Positions 11,638-24,736 of a stretch of 64,000 nucleotides of DNA are shown piece after piece. Position 1 is the stretch's first letter; every line of letters starts with the position of its first letter. Made by a program: the position numbers and the translations under genes. The notes under the pieces are model-generated. The model was not told the DNA's origin. It did not search any database and worked only from the letters and a program-made list of their open reading frames with translations. Origin of the DNA: Thunnus maccoyii (Eukaryota > Chordata > Actinopteri > Scombriformes > Scombridae); the NCBI RefSeq assembly GCF_910596095.1, contig NC_056540.1, forward strand, positions 24,496,501 through 24,560,500. The letters are read 5' to 3'.

Positions 11638-14600
11638 CTTGATATTATTTCTTGTTAGAATCTTATCAGGGAGTAAAGATGATGGTGTGGTCGAGATAAG
11701 TTAGACTGTCTGATGCATCCACTTGGTTATCACAGGTTTCAAAAGTACGTTTCCTGTCACACTGTTATTATGCAACTTTATGACTTTTGAGGTTTTGTGG
11801 TCTGACTAGAACAGAACAATGCCAAACTGCTGCGTATTTTCTACAACAAGATTGGGCAGTTTCTCTGTTACTTTTTAAAGGCTGTCTTTATGCCTAAGGT
11901 TGTCTTTTATGTGTTATAAAATATATAATGTGTTACAAAGATCAAGGAAGGACCTGGCATTCAGCTCCCTTTGGCAGGATTGATAAAGAAAATTATATAT
12001 AGCTGCATTTTTGTTCCAGTTCATTTCAGGTCCACAGAGAGTTATTACAAATGAACCGGGAGTTGAACTGACAGGTAACACATTTACCGGACACTTTTGG
12101 TGACTTGTTTACTTCTTAAGTGCAACACACTTTCAGTAAGGAAATGGCTGCATGTATGAAGTAGACACAAGCACAAGCCTTTTTCTTTATTTCCTGAGAA
12201 CTGGAGGGAAACACCCACACTCATTCTGATGTGCTTCAGTATTACCATGGTCACCAAAGTATTTTAAATAACTATGTATATGCAAAAAACAATTCAAATC
12301 AGTTTGTTTAGATTAGCTTTTGTATTAAACATGTCACATATCCATTATCAAACTATTAAACTAGTGTGGTTGAACTGCTTTGCATTGTGACCACATGCAA
12401 ATCACATTAGACTTCTCTGGATTGACACCTTCCTTTTCAAACTGTCTTTTTGTGGTTGTTTTGTCTGCATTGGCGTAAGAATCACAGTGTTCTCTGAGGC
12501 CAAAATGAACTAGACCACACGAGAAACCAAAAGAGACTGTCCTCACCAAAAAAAGCAACATCATCAGATTCTTCAGATTCTTAAAGCAAGTCACTGTGTG
12601 TTTTCTGACAAGCGACCTCTTGTGGTTGTGGGAATTTTTGACTGCTCACTCTCAGGGTCAAAAGGGGAAGTAGGTTGGTTGACAAGGCCATTTTTAGACA
12701 TAGAATAAGAGAGACAGGCAGATACTTATGATGCCACCAGTTATGGGGCAGCTGAAAAGAGGAAGACTTACAGTACCAGTCGAAAGTTTGGACACACTTT
12801 CTCATTCAAGTGAATGGGAAGGTGTATTCAAACTTTTGACTGGTACTGTACATGGTTCATTTATTTCAGACGCCTCGTCTAAATTTTAAAGTCTGTCACA
12901 CTGGTCCAATGCACACATGTAATTATTAAATAAACCCATTGGTCATACTGCACTATAAATCTGAATCTGAAAGGAGTGTTGGCCGACTCAGTGAGGGGAA
13001 CTTGGGAACTTATAATGGGGGGTTACTCTTGCTGTCATATCAGGAAATGAAACGGCTGGCTGCTGCTGGCCATTTCAGTGACATTTTGCAGATGAATCAT
13101 AACTTCAAGATCGGGATATCATCCTGCCAATACAGGCATTAGGTAGGAAAATGGTTATATGGGTCATTGTTAAAAGGTAACTATTTTGTTGTGTAAGTAT
13201 GAGGACTTGTTGCACCAGAGTCATTTAAACCACACCACATATTTAGTGTTTAATCTATTCAGCATGTGTGCTCATGTATAAATTTAGCTGTGTGGTAATT
13301 GTTGAGACCATAGGTGCCTGGTTATGTATTAAAATGGGAGAGCAAATTTGGAAACATTCATATGGCTCCTACCCCAGAAAAAAATTGTAATTTAAAACAA
13401 ATTTCCTGCATTTCTACACCACCTAACCTCTTGGATTAAGTCAAGGAACAGTCATCTTCACTAGTCTAGATTAGTTAGATTGAGGGTACTATGAAAACCA
13501 GGAATGCATCAAGAACACTATATAATTGGGTGGATCAGGACAGGAAATGGTTATTAGAAGAATGGCTATTTCATATCTGAAATTATATTCATAAAAATAT
13601 TATGTAGTCTAAAATGTTAGCAGGTTGCAGGCTACTAGTCCATCTTCAAAGTTGAACAGGGACAAACAATTTATATAAATGAAATAATATTACAACACAT
13701 CACCATATGATTTGTATAATTAAACCTGGTTAAACAATGTTAAACCTGAGGGTTGCTATTCTCAAAACTCACATGGCATCTTCTAAGTCTAACAATTACA
13801 ACAAAGTAAAAAAAAAAAATAATGAATGAAATGGCCTCACAACAACTATCTAATTCCAATCCCACACTCTAGTGGGAGCTATAAGCACCATTAGCTGATG
13901 TAGTTGTAATGTTATACAGGAATGAATAATCTTCACTTCAAAAGCAGATTATTTTAATTTACACTATCTCAAATCATTTTAAGCTATTTTAATTGAGGAC
14001 TAGACCTTACTTCCTCTTACAGTAAACGTGCAGCTCTCAAAGTCTGACTGAAACTGAAACTAAATTACATTATTTTGCAGAAGTCTAAACCAGTTACTTT
14101 CCACCACTGAACATTTGGCTGTTTGTTAATTCAGATACTTTGGCAATGTATTAAAAAGCTCCGCTCTGTCTTTTTGTCTGTCTCTCTCAATGGGTTAGAC
14201 TGAACCAACTCAAAGAGTGGTCCGAAACCGTCAGATTTTTTTATTACTTGTTTTTGGCAATTGCTGAAAATAGTAAAATGATCATTGATATAGGCTGCTT
14301 AAATATAATCGCCTGATTGCGGGAATTGTATTATGATAAGTTTACTTTTAAAAAGACAAAAAGTGGGGTAGCAAAACCATAACTTATCTCCCCCTAACTG
14401 AATGATTGGGATGCATTTGCTCCACTTGCTCCATTGCTCAGGCGCCTATGATTGAGACATTGATTTTGTGGACTTCATAAGAGGACAAAGTATTAGAAAC
14501 ACCCAACAATGGCATAGATAGTACCATAGTGATTTATTATTGAATTTAAAAATAAAAATAAATGGGAACAATACTACCATGTCCTGTAGAATTGTTCAGT

Positions 14601-16083
14601 ATAAACATAAGTTCTAGGGATGTAACATACAAATATGAAGAAAAAAATACAACATGTTAACAACTGGTCAATTAATCAATCTTTGTAACATACTGTTGTG
14701 TGGCTTACATCCTACAATAAACATAACTTCCAGTCTTAAACATACAGTGTCATGACTTAAAGGTTAGAAACGAAGTTCAACAAAAAGAGAAGGACAGATA
14801 AAAGTGTGAAGTAAAGTGAAACGTGATACTTGGGAACAGAAAACAGAAAAAAGCAATCGAAAATTACTAAATGAAAGTTTTCACATGTAATTTCAACTCA
14901 CTGTGAAAGAAATACATCTAAAAATAAATGACTGCAAGATATCAGGATATTTACAGATTGTTTGCCTGACAAATGAGTGCTAAAACTATATTGATATCCA
15001 TTTGCTTTACTGCTGTGCCAGTCACTTCATACTATATACTAATTCTAGCAATGCTTTCAGTACTAAATACTAAATTAGGCTCGTGTTTGAATGATGAATA
15101 CAATTGTGTAAAAATTCAACATGCGGCAGAAGTTGAGAATTACTCTATGCTGATAATATAGATAAAATTAGTACAGTAATGCAGTAGATAAACGTTATAG
15201 TATTGTGCTTGTATATATTATGGAATTTGACACAAAAAGTGAGTCATATGGTAATTTCTTTGAAGTTGTGTATTTCATGTATATATTGATACATTCATAT
15301 ATTGAGTTGTTGGGCAAGTGGAGTCACAGAGTTTAGTCACAGACTGTTTTTAATATTGCTTTATAAGACTTTTATGTCACACTTAAAATGCTCGCTTGGA
15401 TTGATTGGATTATTTTTTATATCCTCCAGTTAAGATCACTGCAATAAAGTCTTAATCAGAGTCAACTGATATATTGTGATATTCTATGGAAATTGTTGTG
15501 GCAATTGACAATAATTAAGTTGTCAGTAACATGAATGTCCATAAAATGTACTCCTACTCAATTATTTCTTAAATCTACACAAATCTGTTCTCTCAATTCA
15601 TGATGTTTTTTTTCATAAACGTATACATTTCTTATATTCAAACCCAGCACTTCTTCAATCACATACCGTGAATAAAATCTATTACTCAAAGACTGTAAGT
15701 TATCATGTTTTTCACTTATTTGTGCAGAAATGTTATTCTTGCCTTTTGAGGCATGGAAAACACATAAGGTGAAAGTGAATTCCTCTAGATACTGTACAAT
15801 ACAGACAGACATGAAAAACTTCACATTGACCTTGAAAATCTCATTTGAGGAAGTCTGTTATATATTTTGGACTTGACAGTTTCAAACAAAAAGATACAGA
15901 AATGAAACAAAAGTAAATAAAGATCTGGTCCAATTAACGTTTTTATGTCACTTAACAGAAAATACATCACACTGTTGTGTTGAGTTGTGATACCAGTGCT
16001 GCTGAATATCTCCCCCTACACAGTGTACCATACCAGCATTAATCAAACATAAATCAGAATGTCCAGAGTATGGATGGTTATTC
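11638..16083. other. Spacer between NITR2 and NITR3
   Basis: No gene recognised in 4.4 kb. Contains the MITE at 12771-12848, and the upstream region of NITR2 at its left end. ORFs are short and lack domains. Confidence 0.45.
12771..12848. repeat. 78 bp palindromic MITE with TA target duplication
   Basis: Begins CAGTACCAGTC and ends GACTGGTACTG, flanked on both sides by TA. Same family as 3520-3599. The TA duplication supports a Tc1/mariner-type transposase as the mobilising enzyme. Confidence 0.8.
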
Positions 16084-17840
16084 CTACCCCAAAACCCTGA
16101 CATCAGCGTAGGTGCTCTCTCCCTTGTCTGTATTTGTACCCCTCCTTGCAATCCTGCCAGCTTTGCCCTTAATAAAGTTTGGCGCAGAATAAACCAATGC
16201 GTCTTCATCTCTCTGTAGAAAAATATGACAAAACTTTATGAGATGGCAGATGTCAACATATACACATGTAACCAAGAAAAACATTTCGTCTTTGAATTCC
16301 TTACCTGCTCACTTTGATTAGCAGTGGCTGTTGCAGGATTTGTTTGCAGGGCAGCAGCAAGAGCAGCAGCTAAATTAAACCATGAAAAAACATGAATAAC
16401 AATCAGCATATAAGGATGCACAGGATTTTATTCTATTTTGAAAATGAGTTGTAAATTGACTTGAAGTTAGTATTATTACCATTGTAACAATCCAAGTTTT
16501 TTTTCTTGATAGTGTTAATCAGTACGGCTATAACAATCAGACTCAAAGCCAAAGCAGCACACAACAGAGCCAGAATTATATTGGCTCCTTGACATGACCA
16601 CATGTTGGCTTCTGAAATATTAAGAAAAAGAAGAAACAACAAAATTTAATGATGAACAACAGAATATCATTAATCTTTGATGTTTCCTCTTGGTAAGGTG
16701 CTAAATATTTGTTTGAGGGATTAAACTTCTAACAGAATGACTAAATATGCAAAATATCTAATTTACATGACAGTTACTGTATATGGTAACTGGTACCTTC
16801 AATGTCCAGTTTTGCTCCAATTCCAAATAATATCTCCCCACATGTGGCCACAGCACAGTAGTAAGTCCCAGCATCAGAGGAGCTGACGTTCTTAGAGAAG
16901 CTGTAGACACATTTCTGTGGAGAACGAGCCTCAGGACTCTCTTCACATTGATCATTTCTATTTCTATGAGTGTAAATGACACTGGGATGAGATTCATTTG
17001 ATCCAGCTCTGAACCAGTACACTCTGTGTTCTTCTGAACACATTTTATTCTCAGAGTCAGAGAGCACTGAACACTGGAGAGTCACAGAGTCTCCTGGACG
17101 GACTGGATCAGACGGAAAGTCTTGAATAACGGCTGTGATATCAGGTTTTGGTCCTGGGAAATGAAGAAAATGATATTTACTTATTTTATCTAAATTCAAA
17201 ATTGTGTGGTTACTAGAATGCATGTTTTGAAATAACTGATTTACTGAATTACATAAAGCAAATATTTAATCGTTTTGAACACAAGAGCGAGATTGAAAAT
17301 TGAATGTCGGGTATCAATAAAGTGAATATGAATCTACCTTTGACTCTCAGAAAGGTTCTATTCCAAAGTGTTGATTGTAGTTCAATAACTTGTTGGCAGC
17401 AATAAAATCCAGTATCACTCAACATTGTTTTGGTAATATGCAGAACAAATGTTCCACGCTCTTGTTTTGCTGTAATGCGAGGAGTCTTATTAACGTTGCC
17501 ATTATCAAAGGTGTAAGTGGCTCCTAAAATTTCAGGAGACTTTCCCGCAACAGCTCTGATCCAAAATAAGTATCCTGATTCTGAGGACTGCCGGTGACAT
17601 GTCAGAGTCACATCTTCTCCAACCTGAACAGTCTTTGTCAAAAAGCTTTCATCATCTGTGCATCCTGACAAATAAATGAAGTGGAGATCAGTGATTAAAC
17701 AAATATTTAAAATCACATTTGAACAAAAGTTACTGTAATAAACTTACAAAAATGTAAACACAACAGAAGTGAAACTGAATTTTATACACATACTTACGCC
17801 CACTTGTGAACAAGAGAATCACACAAAATATGATCAGCAT
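16084..17840 (-). CDS. Novel immune-type receptor with ITIM; chimeric tail (NITR3)
   Basis: Exons: 17840-17798 leader (MLIIFCVILLFTSG); 17664-17338 V; 17153-16797 I; 16611-16480 TM; 16369-16305; 16212-16084 with stop. 350 aa, all GT/AG, phases 1,1,1,1,0. The V domain has TLTCHR, LFWIRA and a double cysteine in GFYCCQQ; its J-like end is WNRTFLRVKG. The I domain ends with FGIGAK instead of the FGNGAK of its neighbours. Exons 1-3 and the start of the TM exon are nearly identical to NITR4 and NITR5. The TM end (LINTIKKKNLDCYNG) and both tail exons are different. The alanine-rich exon 5 reads AAALAAALQTNP. The last exon holds STYADV, a full ITIM consensus, and VYSAPNF. The gene therefore lies at the edge of the tandem duplication and carries a tail unlike the other copies. 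Confidence 0.88.
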
Positions 17841-20403
17841 CTTCTAGTTAATCCACGTCAGACAGCAGTTAATTTAGGTCGTACTGCAAGATGATTAATC
17901 TTAATGTGGTGTTATCAACTGGGAGGGAACAATGAAATGGGAGGGAGCAGCTTTAAAATAATCTGATTGGTCCATCATCATGTTGGCTTTCAAGCGTATC
18001 ACCAAAGCGGAAGTGACTTCAACCAAATCTTTCCAATTTTGCACACACTTGGTTTCACATCACCTGTCATGAAAACATATATGTCATAGTTATAATTAAC
18101 ACACTCTAAGGAGATTTCTTGTTCACAGAGGGAAAGTATGAGTAGACATGTAGACATGAAACAGTGTTTTTATTCCATTACTATAACTCTATTTTAACCT
18201 CAAGACATTTGGAGACCAACTCCTGCTGTTATGCTCATCTGTTGTTTCTTTAAAGGCCCTTCACACCTTTGAAGAGGCAGAACATAACACCACATGAAAA
18301 TAACATTATATTAATGACCATTTTCCTGTGTGATGTCCACTTTGACTTTGATCACACTGTAGGTATTCAGTTGGTTGCAATCTGCAACCTCACCACTAGA
18401 TGCCATTAAATCCTACACACTGGTCTTTTAAACATATTGTCACATAATAGATATAACTAAGGCCTTCTAAATAAAACCTACCCAATAAAGACTCTTTTGT
18501 GATTCATGTATCTCAGTTAAATAGGAAAGTAAATAATGGCAAATGAGCTTTTCAGTCATCATGAGTCAAGTTATTTCATGGGCAGTTGTCAACTTAATGA
18601 TTGTCAACTTACTGCCCAAGATGCTACTGCAGCATCTTCAGTCTCTCCATCAGAAAACAGACTCATTCCAGCACAAAGATTCTGTTGCTGTTTATGTGTG
18701 GAAAAGGCTTCAAAGCCTATCCAACTTTAATATAGAGTATGTGTATACATTTAGTTAATGCAATAGTTGTCTCTCACTTTAATCTGCTGCCATCTTCTGG
18801 TGGGAAGCAGATGAAGAGAGGAACCAGGAATCAGCAGGCAACAGGTTCATTCAAAGTAATTGAAATGTTTCTGGACTGGTTTAGTTTTTGATTTTAGAGA
18901 AGCTTTGAACCCACTGAACTCTAAACATTCATGTAATGTCAATATAATGAATCAAGTAAGCTCAAGTAATGGGGGTTTTGGTTGAGGCTGTAACGTGTAT
19001 ACCTGGTTTCTCACACTACATCTGTGCTGTTCAAGTGTTTAATGGTTCATAAAGGTGATCCTTGTAAAGTCAGAATGTACAATTTAGCCATTTTTATGTC
19101 ATGTTGTTGCATACCTGGAATGATTCTGTAAAGTTTTGTTTGTTTGTTTGTGTTCTCTTGAAATTACAGTGTAGTGAGAAAACAATGGGGATAACAATTG
19201 ATTAATCTGCTCAGAATAATCAGATTATATAAATATAATATACTCAAAAAAAAGGGGGGGGGGGGGGGGGGGGGGACATCAGTGCATAAATGAAATATTG
19301 GGTGATATTTGGAAAAGAGGGAAATGGAGGGGTGGTAAGAAGGTAATATGCTAACCTGGAAACATAGATATTTCCTTCTAGGTTATAAACATGAATTACA
19401 GCTGGAAAATACCAAAACTACTTGGTTATATTTAACTTTATGGCTTTAATCTAGACACTAAAAGCCAGACTAATTAGCTGTAAACACTGATGGTAATTTC
19501 TGCAGAACAAAATGCTCACTGTTAACATGCTATGAGTAAAATCTCTTATCACATAAAACCTTATTATCATTTTGAAAATGTATTACAACAATAATACTCC
19601 CAAACTATCAGCCAACAAACGTTGTTTTCTGTAATGTCTCAAAGAAAGAAGATCTGGATTTGAATCTCAGACATGGTCCAGTTTGTATAGTTATTTGGAT
19701 GTTTTCCACCACAATCCAAAAGCATGCAGAAAGTCAATTTAAGAGTCTTAATTACTTGTATGAAATAGATGTGAGTGTGAACTTGAATGAATTGTAAATG
19801 ACTTGACTATTGTAGATGACTTGAGAATTTATTGTTTAATGAAAACACAAATTAAACCAATATTTAGATTTTGATTACATATGGTTTAATCAAATACAAT
19901 TTCTTTTTTTGACAGTTCATTCTACTATGAATTAGTACATATACAGGCAGGCAAAACTAACACAAAAGTAGTTAAACTAAAGTGAGCCTGTTGTGGCTCT
20001 TGCACCTCTGAACTTAGCACACATCCTGTTGATGCATACAGTCAGGTCTATTCTGAGCAAATGTTCAGTCGTTGGTCAAATGTCAAAAAAATAACAGCCG
20101 CAGCCTGTGTTGGCCAGTGTGGCTGCTGCATGTGGTTTTGCTTTTTGTTTCAAAAGTAGACACGCAAATGGCCTTTAAACAGTGCTGAGAGACTAGAAAC
20201 AGACAAGAACTTGTTGATCCATGTTTTCACGTCTATTTTTTTTCCATTTACAAACAAAGAAAACTTATAATATTCTATTACACCAAGTAATGGCTGCACA
20301 ACATTTTTATGAATGTACTCATCTTTGACTTAAACACACAGTTGTGGACAATCAATTACAACATGCAATGATAATCAACGCTAAGCGACCCAGAGTTTGA
20401 ATT
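17841..20403. other. Array spacer, copy A
   Basis: Lies upstream of NITR3 and downstream of NITR4. Near the NITR3 start it has, on the minus strand, a CCAATC box (17965-17970) and a TATTTTAAAG stretch (17951-17960), both ~110-130 bp before the ATG; these are promoter candidates. It also contains the motif CTGCTGCCATCTTCTGGT (18784, module 1), a 22 nt poly-G tract, and module 2 (about 19985-20160). Short ORFs at 18536-18758 recur in copies B and C only because the DNA is duplicated. Confidence 0.55.
19254..19275. repeat. Poly-G tract, 22 nt
   Basis: Uninterrupted G run after an A run. The same site has 20 G in copy B (23602-23621) and 9 G in copy C (27932-27940). Length should be treated cautiously because homopolymers are error-prone in sequencing. 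Confidence 0.9.
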
Positions 20404-22186
20404 TTAATTCAACCCTAAAACCTTGACAGCAGCATATATCTTCTCTCTCTTCACTGTTTTCGCATCCCTCTCTCCACCACTGCCAACTTTTATCACGGAA
20501 AAGATGGCAGTAGAATAAAGCCACGTGTCCCTAGCTACCTGAAAAGATATATGGCACAATGTTGTGAGATGAAAAATGTCAGTATAAATGCACATTAAAA
20601 AAATAATAAAAACATATTTAAAAAATGTGTTAGTACCATACTGTGTCTTAAAATCCAATACCTGCTGATTGTGTAGATCACCACTGACAGTTACAGCATT
20701 TGTGTGCAGGGCATCTGGATTGTAAAATGAAAAAATGATCAGTAATAGAACACACAGCATTAATGTTAATCAGCCATAGAGGAATACTGTTTGATAGTGT
20801 GAGGTATGAGTATAAGTTGTATTACCGTTGCAGTAATAACACTTTTTTTTCTTGATGGCGTAAATCAGTACGGCTATAACAATCACACTTATAGCCAAAG
20901 CAGCACACAACAGAGCCAGAATTATATTGGTTCCTTGACATGACCACATGTTGGCTTCTGAAATATTAAGAAAAAGAAGAAACAACAAAATTTAATGATG
21001 AACAACAGAATATCATTAATCTTTGATGTTTCCTCTTGGTAAGGTGCTAAATATTTGTTTGAGGGATTAAACTTCTAACAGAATGACTAAATATGCAAAA
21101 TATCTAATTTACATGACAGTTACTGTATATGGTAACTGGTACCTTCAATGTCCAGTTTTGCTCCATTTCCAAATAATATCTCCCCACATGTGGCCACAGC
21201 ACAGTAGTAAGTCCCAGCATCAGAGGAGCTGACGTTCTTAGAGAAGCTGTAGACACATTTCTGTGGAGAACGAGCCTCAGGACTCTCTTCACATTGATCA
21301 TTTCTATTTCCATGCGTGTAAATGACACTGGGATGAGATTCATTTGGTCCAGCTCTGAACCAGTGCACTCTGTGTTCTTCTGGACACATTTTATTCTCAG
21401 AGTCAGAGAGCACTGAACACTGGAGAGTCACAGAGTCTCCTGGACGGACTGGATCAGACGGAAAGTCTTGAATAACGGCTGTGATATCAGGTTTTGGTCC
21501 TGGGAAATGAAGAAAATGATATTTACTTATTTTATCTAAATTCAAAATTGTGTGGTTACTAGAATGCATGTTTTGAAATAACTGATTTACTGAATTACAT
21601 AAAGCAAATATTTAATCGTTTTGAACACAAGAGAGAGATTGAAAATTGAATGTCGGGTATCAATAAAGTGAATATGAATCTACTTTTGACTCTCAGAAAG
21701 GTTCTATTCCAAAGTGTTGATTGTAGTTCAATAGCTTGATGGCAGCAATAAAATCCAGTATCACTCAACTTTGTTTTGGTAATATGCAGAACAAATGTTC
21801 CAGGCTCTTGTTTTGCTGTAATGCGAGGAGTCTTATTAACGTTGGCACTATCAAAGGTGTAAGTGGCTCCTAAAATTTCAGGAGACTTTCCAGCAACAGC
21901 TCTGATCCAAAATAAGAGTCCTGACTCTGAGGACTGCCGGTTACATGTCAGAGTCACATCTTCTCCAACCTGAACAGTCTTTGTCAAAAAGCTTTCATCA
22001 TCTGTGCATCCTGACAAATAAATGAAGTGGAGATCAGTGATTGAACAAATATTTAAAATCACATTTGAACAAAAGTTACTGTAATAAAGTTACAAAAATT
22101 TAAACACAACAGAAGTGAAACTGAATTTTATACATATACTTACGCCCACTTGTGAACAAGAGAATCACACAAAATATGATCAGCAT
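20404..22186 (-). CDS. Novel immune-type receptor (NITR4)
   Basis: Exons: 22186-22144 leader; 22010-21684 V; 21499-21143 I; 20957-20826 TM; 20714-20662; 20538-20404 with stop. 348 aa. V and I domains are close to NITR3 and NITR5, with TLTCNR and CCHQAI in V and FGNGAK closing the I domain. The tail differs from NITR3: exon 5 encodes DALHTNAVTVSG..., and the last exon has WLYSTAIF and KIYAAV. Neither tyrosine fits the full ITIM consensus (+3 is A in the first; -2 is K in the second). The V-exon donor has lost the usual last-base G (AAA A|GTAGAT rather than AAA G|GTAGAT); the GT remains, so splicing is possible but probably weaker, and the junction residue becomes R instead of G. Confidence 0.87.
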
Positions 22187-24736
22187 CTTCTAGTTAATCC
22201 ACGTCAGACAGCAGTTAATTTAGGTCGCACTGCAAGATGATTAATCTTAATGTGATGTTATCAACTGGGAGGGAACAATGAAATGGGAGGGAGCAGCTTC
22301 AAAATAATCTGATTGGTCCATCATCATGTTGGCTTTCAAGTGTATCACCAAAGCAGAAGTGACTTCAACCAAATCTTTCCAATTTTGCACACACTTGGTT
22401 TCACATTGCCTGTCAAGACAATTGACATATATGTCATAGTTATAATTAACACACTCTAAGCAGATTTCTTGTTCACAGAGGGTAAGTATGAGTAGACATG
22501 TAGACATGAAGCAGTGTTTTTATTCCATTACTATAACTCTATTTTAACCTGAAGACATTTGGAAACCAACTCCTGCTGTTATGCTCATCTGTTGTATCTT
22601 AAAAGGCCCTTCACACCTCTGAAGAGGCAGAACATAACACCACATGAAAATAACGTTTTATTAATTATCATTTTCCTGTGTGATGTCCACTTTGACTTTG
22701 ATCACACCGTAGGTTCTCAGTTGGTTGCAATCTGCAACCTCACCGCTAGATGCCATTAAATCCTACACACTGGTCTTTTAAACATATTGTCACATAATGG
22801 GTGTAACTAAGGCCTTCTAAATAAAACCTACCCAATAAAGACTCTTTTGTGATTCATGTATCTCAGTTAAATAGGAAAGTAAATAATGGCAAATGAGCTT
22901 TTCAGTCATCATGAGTCAAGTTATTTCATGGGCAGTTGTCAACTTAATGATTGTCAACTTACTGCCCAAGATGCTACTGCAGCATCTTCAGTCTCTCCAT
23001 CAGAAAACAGACTCATTCCAGCACAGAGATTCTGCTGCTGTTTATGTGTGGAAAAGGCTTCAAAGCCTATCCAACTTTAATATACAGTATGTGTATACAT
23101 GTAGTTAATGCAATAGTTGTCTCTCACTTTAATCTGCTGCCATCTTCTGGTGGGAAGCAGATGAAGAGAGGAACCAGGAATCAGCAGGCAACAGGTTCAT
23201 TCAAAGTAATTGAAATGTTTCTGGACTGGTTTAGTTTTTGATTTTAGAGAAGCTTTGAACCCACTGAACTCTAAACATTCATGTAATGTCAATATAATGA
23301 ATCAAGTAAGCTCAAGTAATGGGGGTTTTGGTTGAGGCTGTAACATGTATACCTGGTTTCTCACACTACATCTGTGCTGTTCAAGTGTTTAATGGTTCAT
23401 AAAGGTGATCCTTGTAAAGTCAGAATGTATAATTTAGCCATTTTTATGTCATGTTGTTGCATACCTGGAATGATTCTGTAAAGTTTTGTTTGTTTGTTTG
23501 TGTTCTCTTGAAATTACAGTGTAGTGAGAAAACAATGGGGATAACAATTGATTAATCTGCTCAGAATAATCAGATTATATAAATATAATATACTCAAAAA
23601 AGGGGGGGGGGGGGGGGGGGGTACATCAGTGCATAAATGAAATATTGGGTGATATTTGGAAAAGAGGGAAATGGAGGGGTGGTAAGAAGGTAATATGCTA
23701 ACCTGGAAACATAGATATTTCCTTCTGGGTTATAAACATGAATTACAGCTGGAAAATACCAAAACTACTTGTTTATATTTAACTTTACGGCTTTAATCTA
23801 GACACTAAAAGCCAGACTAATTAGCTGTAAACACTGATGGTAATTTATGCAAAACAAAATGCTCACTGTTAACATGCTATGAGTAAAATTTCTTATCACA
23901 TAAAACCTTATTATCATTTTGAAAATGTATTACAACAAACTATCAGCCAACAAACGTTGTTTTTTGTAATGCCTCAAAGAAAGAAGATATGGATTTGAAT
24001 CTCAGACATGGTCCAGTTTGTATAGTTATTTGGATGTTTTCCACCACAATCCAAAAGCATGCAGAAAGTCAATTTAAGAGTCTTAATTACTTGTATGAAA
24101 TAGATGTGAGTGTGAACTTGAATGAATTGTAAATGACTTGACTATTGTAGATGATTTGAGAATTTATTGTTTAATGAAAACACAAATTAAACCAATATTT
24201 AGATTTTGATTACATATGGTTTAATCAAATACAATTTCTTTTTTGACAGTTCATTCTACTATGAATTAGTACATATACAGGCAGGCAAAACTAACACAAA
24301 AGTAGTTAAACTAAAGTGAGCCTGTTGTGGCTCTTGCACCTCTGAACTTAGCACACATCCTGTTGATGCATACAGTCAGGTCTATTCTGAGCAAATGTTC
24401 AGTCGTTGGTCAAATGTCAAAAAAATAACAGCCGCAGCCTGTGTTGGCCAGTGTGGCTGCTGCATGTGGTTTTGCTTTTTGTTTCAAAAGTAGACACGCA
24501 AATGGCCTTTAAACAGTGCTGAGAGACTAGAAACAGACAAGAACTTGTTGATCCATGTTTTCACGTCTATTTTTTTCCATTTACAAACAAAGAAAACTTA
24601 TAATATTCTATTACACCAAGTAATGGTTGCACAACATTTTTATGAATGTACTTATCTTTGACTTAAACACACAGTTGTGGACAATCAATTACAACATGCA
24701 ATGATAATCAACGCTAAGCGACCCAGAGTTTGAATT
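22187..24736. other. Array spacer, copy B
   Basis: Near-identical to copy A with scattered substitutions and small indels. It has the same promoter-like motifs upstream of NITR4, module 1 at about 23134, a 20 nt poly-G tract at 23602-23621, and module 2 near 24320-24490. No additional gene seen. Confidence 0.55.
23602..23621. repeat. Poly-G tract, 20 nt
   Basis: Orthologous position to the tract in copy A within the duplicated spacer; two bases shorter and followed by GTACATC rather than GACATC. Confidence 0.9.

Larger units (their letters stand above)
16550..20896. repeat. Tandem duplication unit A (~4.35 kb)
   Basis: First of three nearly identical direct repeats (unit A to B offset 4346 bp). 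It runs from within the TM exon of NITR3, through its I, V and leader exons and the upstream spacer, to the TM exon of NITR4. Left homology fades around 16500-16560. The exact edge needs an alignment. Confidence 0.85.

Noticed and set aside
20404-20760. Single 118 aa ORF at the NITR4 tail
   Set aside because: It spans two tail exons and the intron between them. Splice sites at 20662 and 20538, conserved in NITR2, show the true structure.
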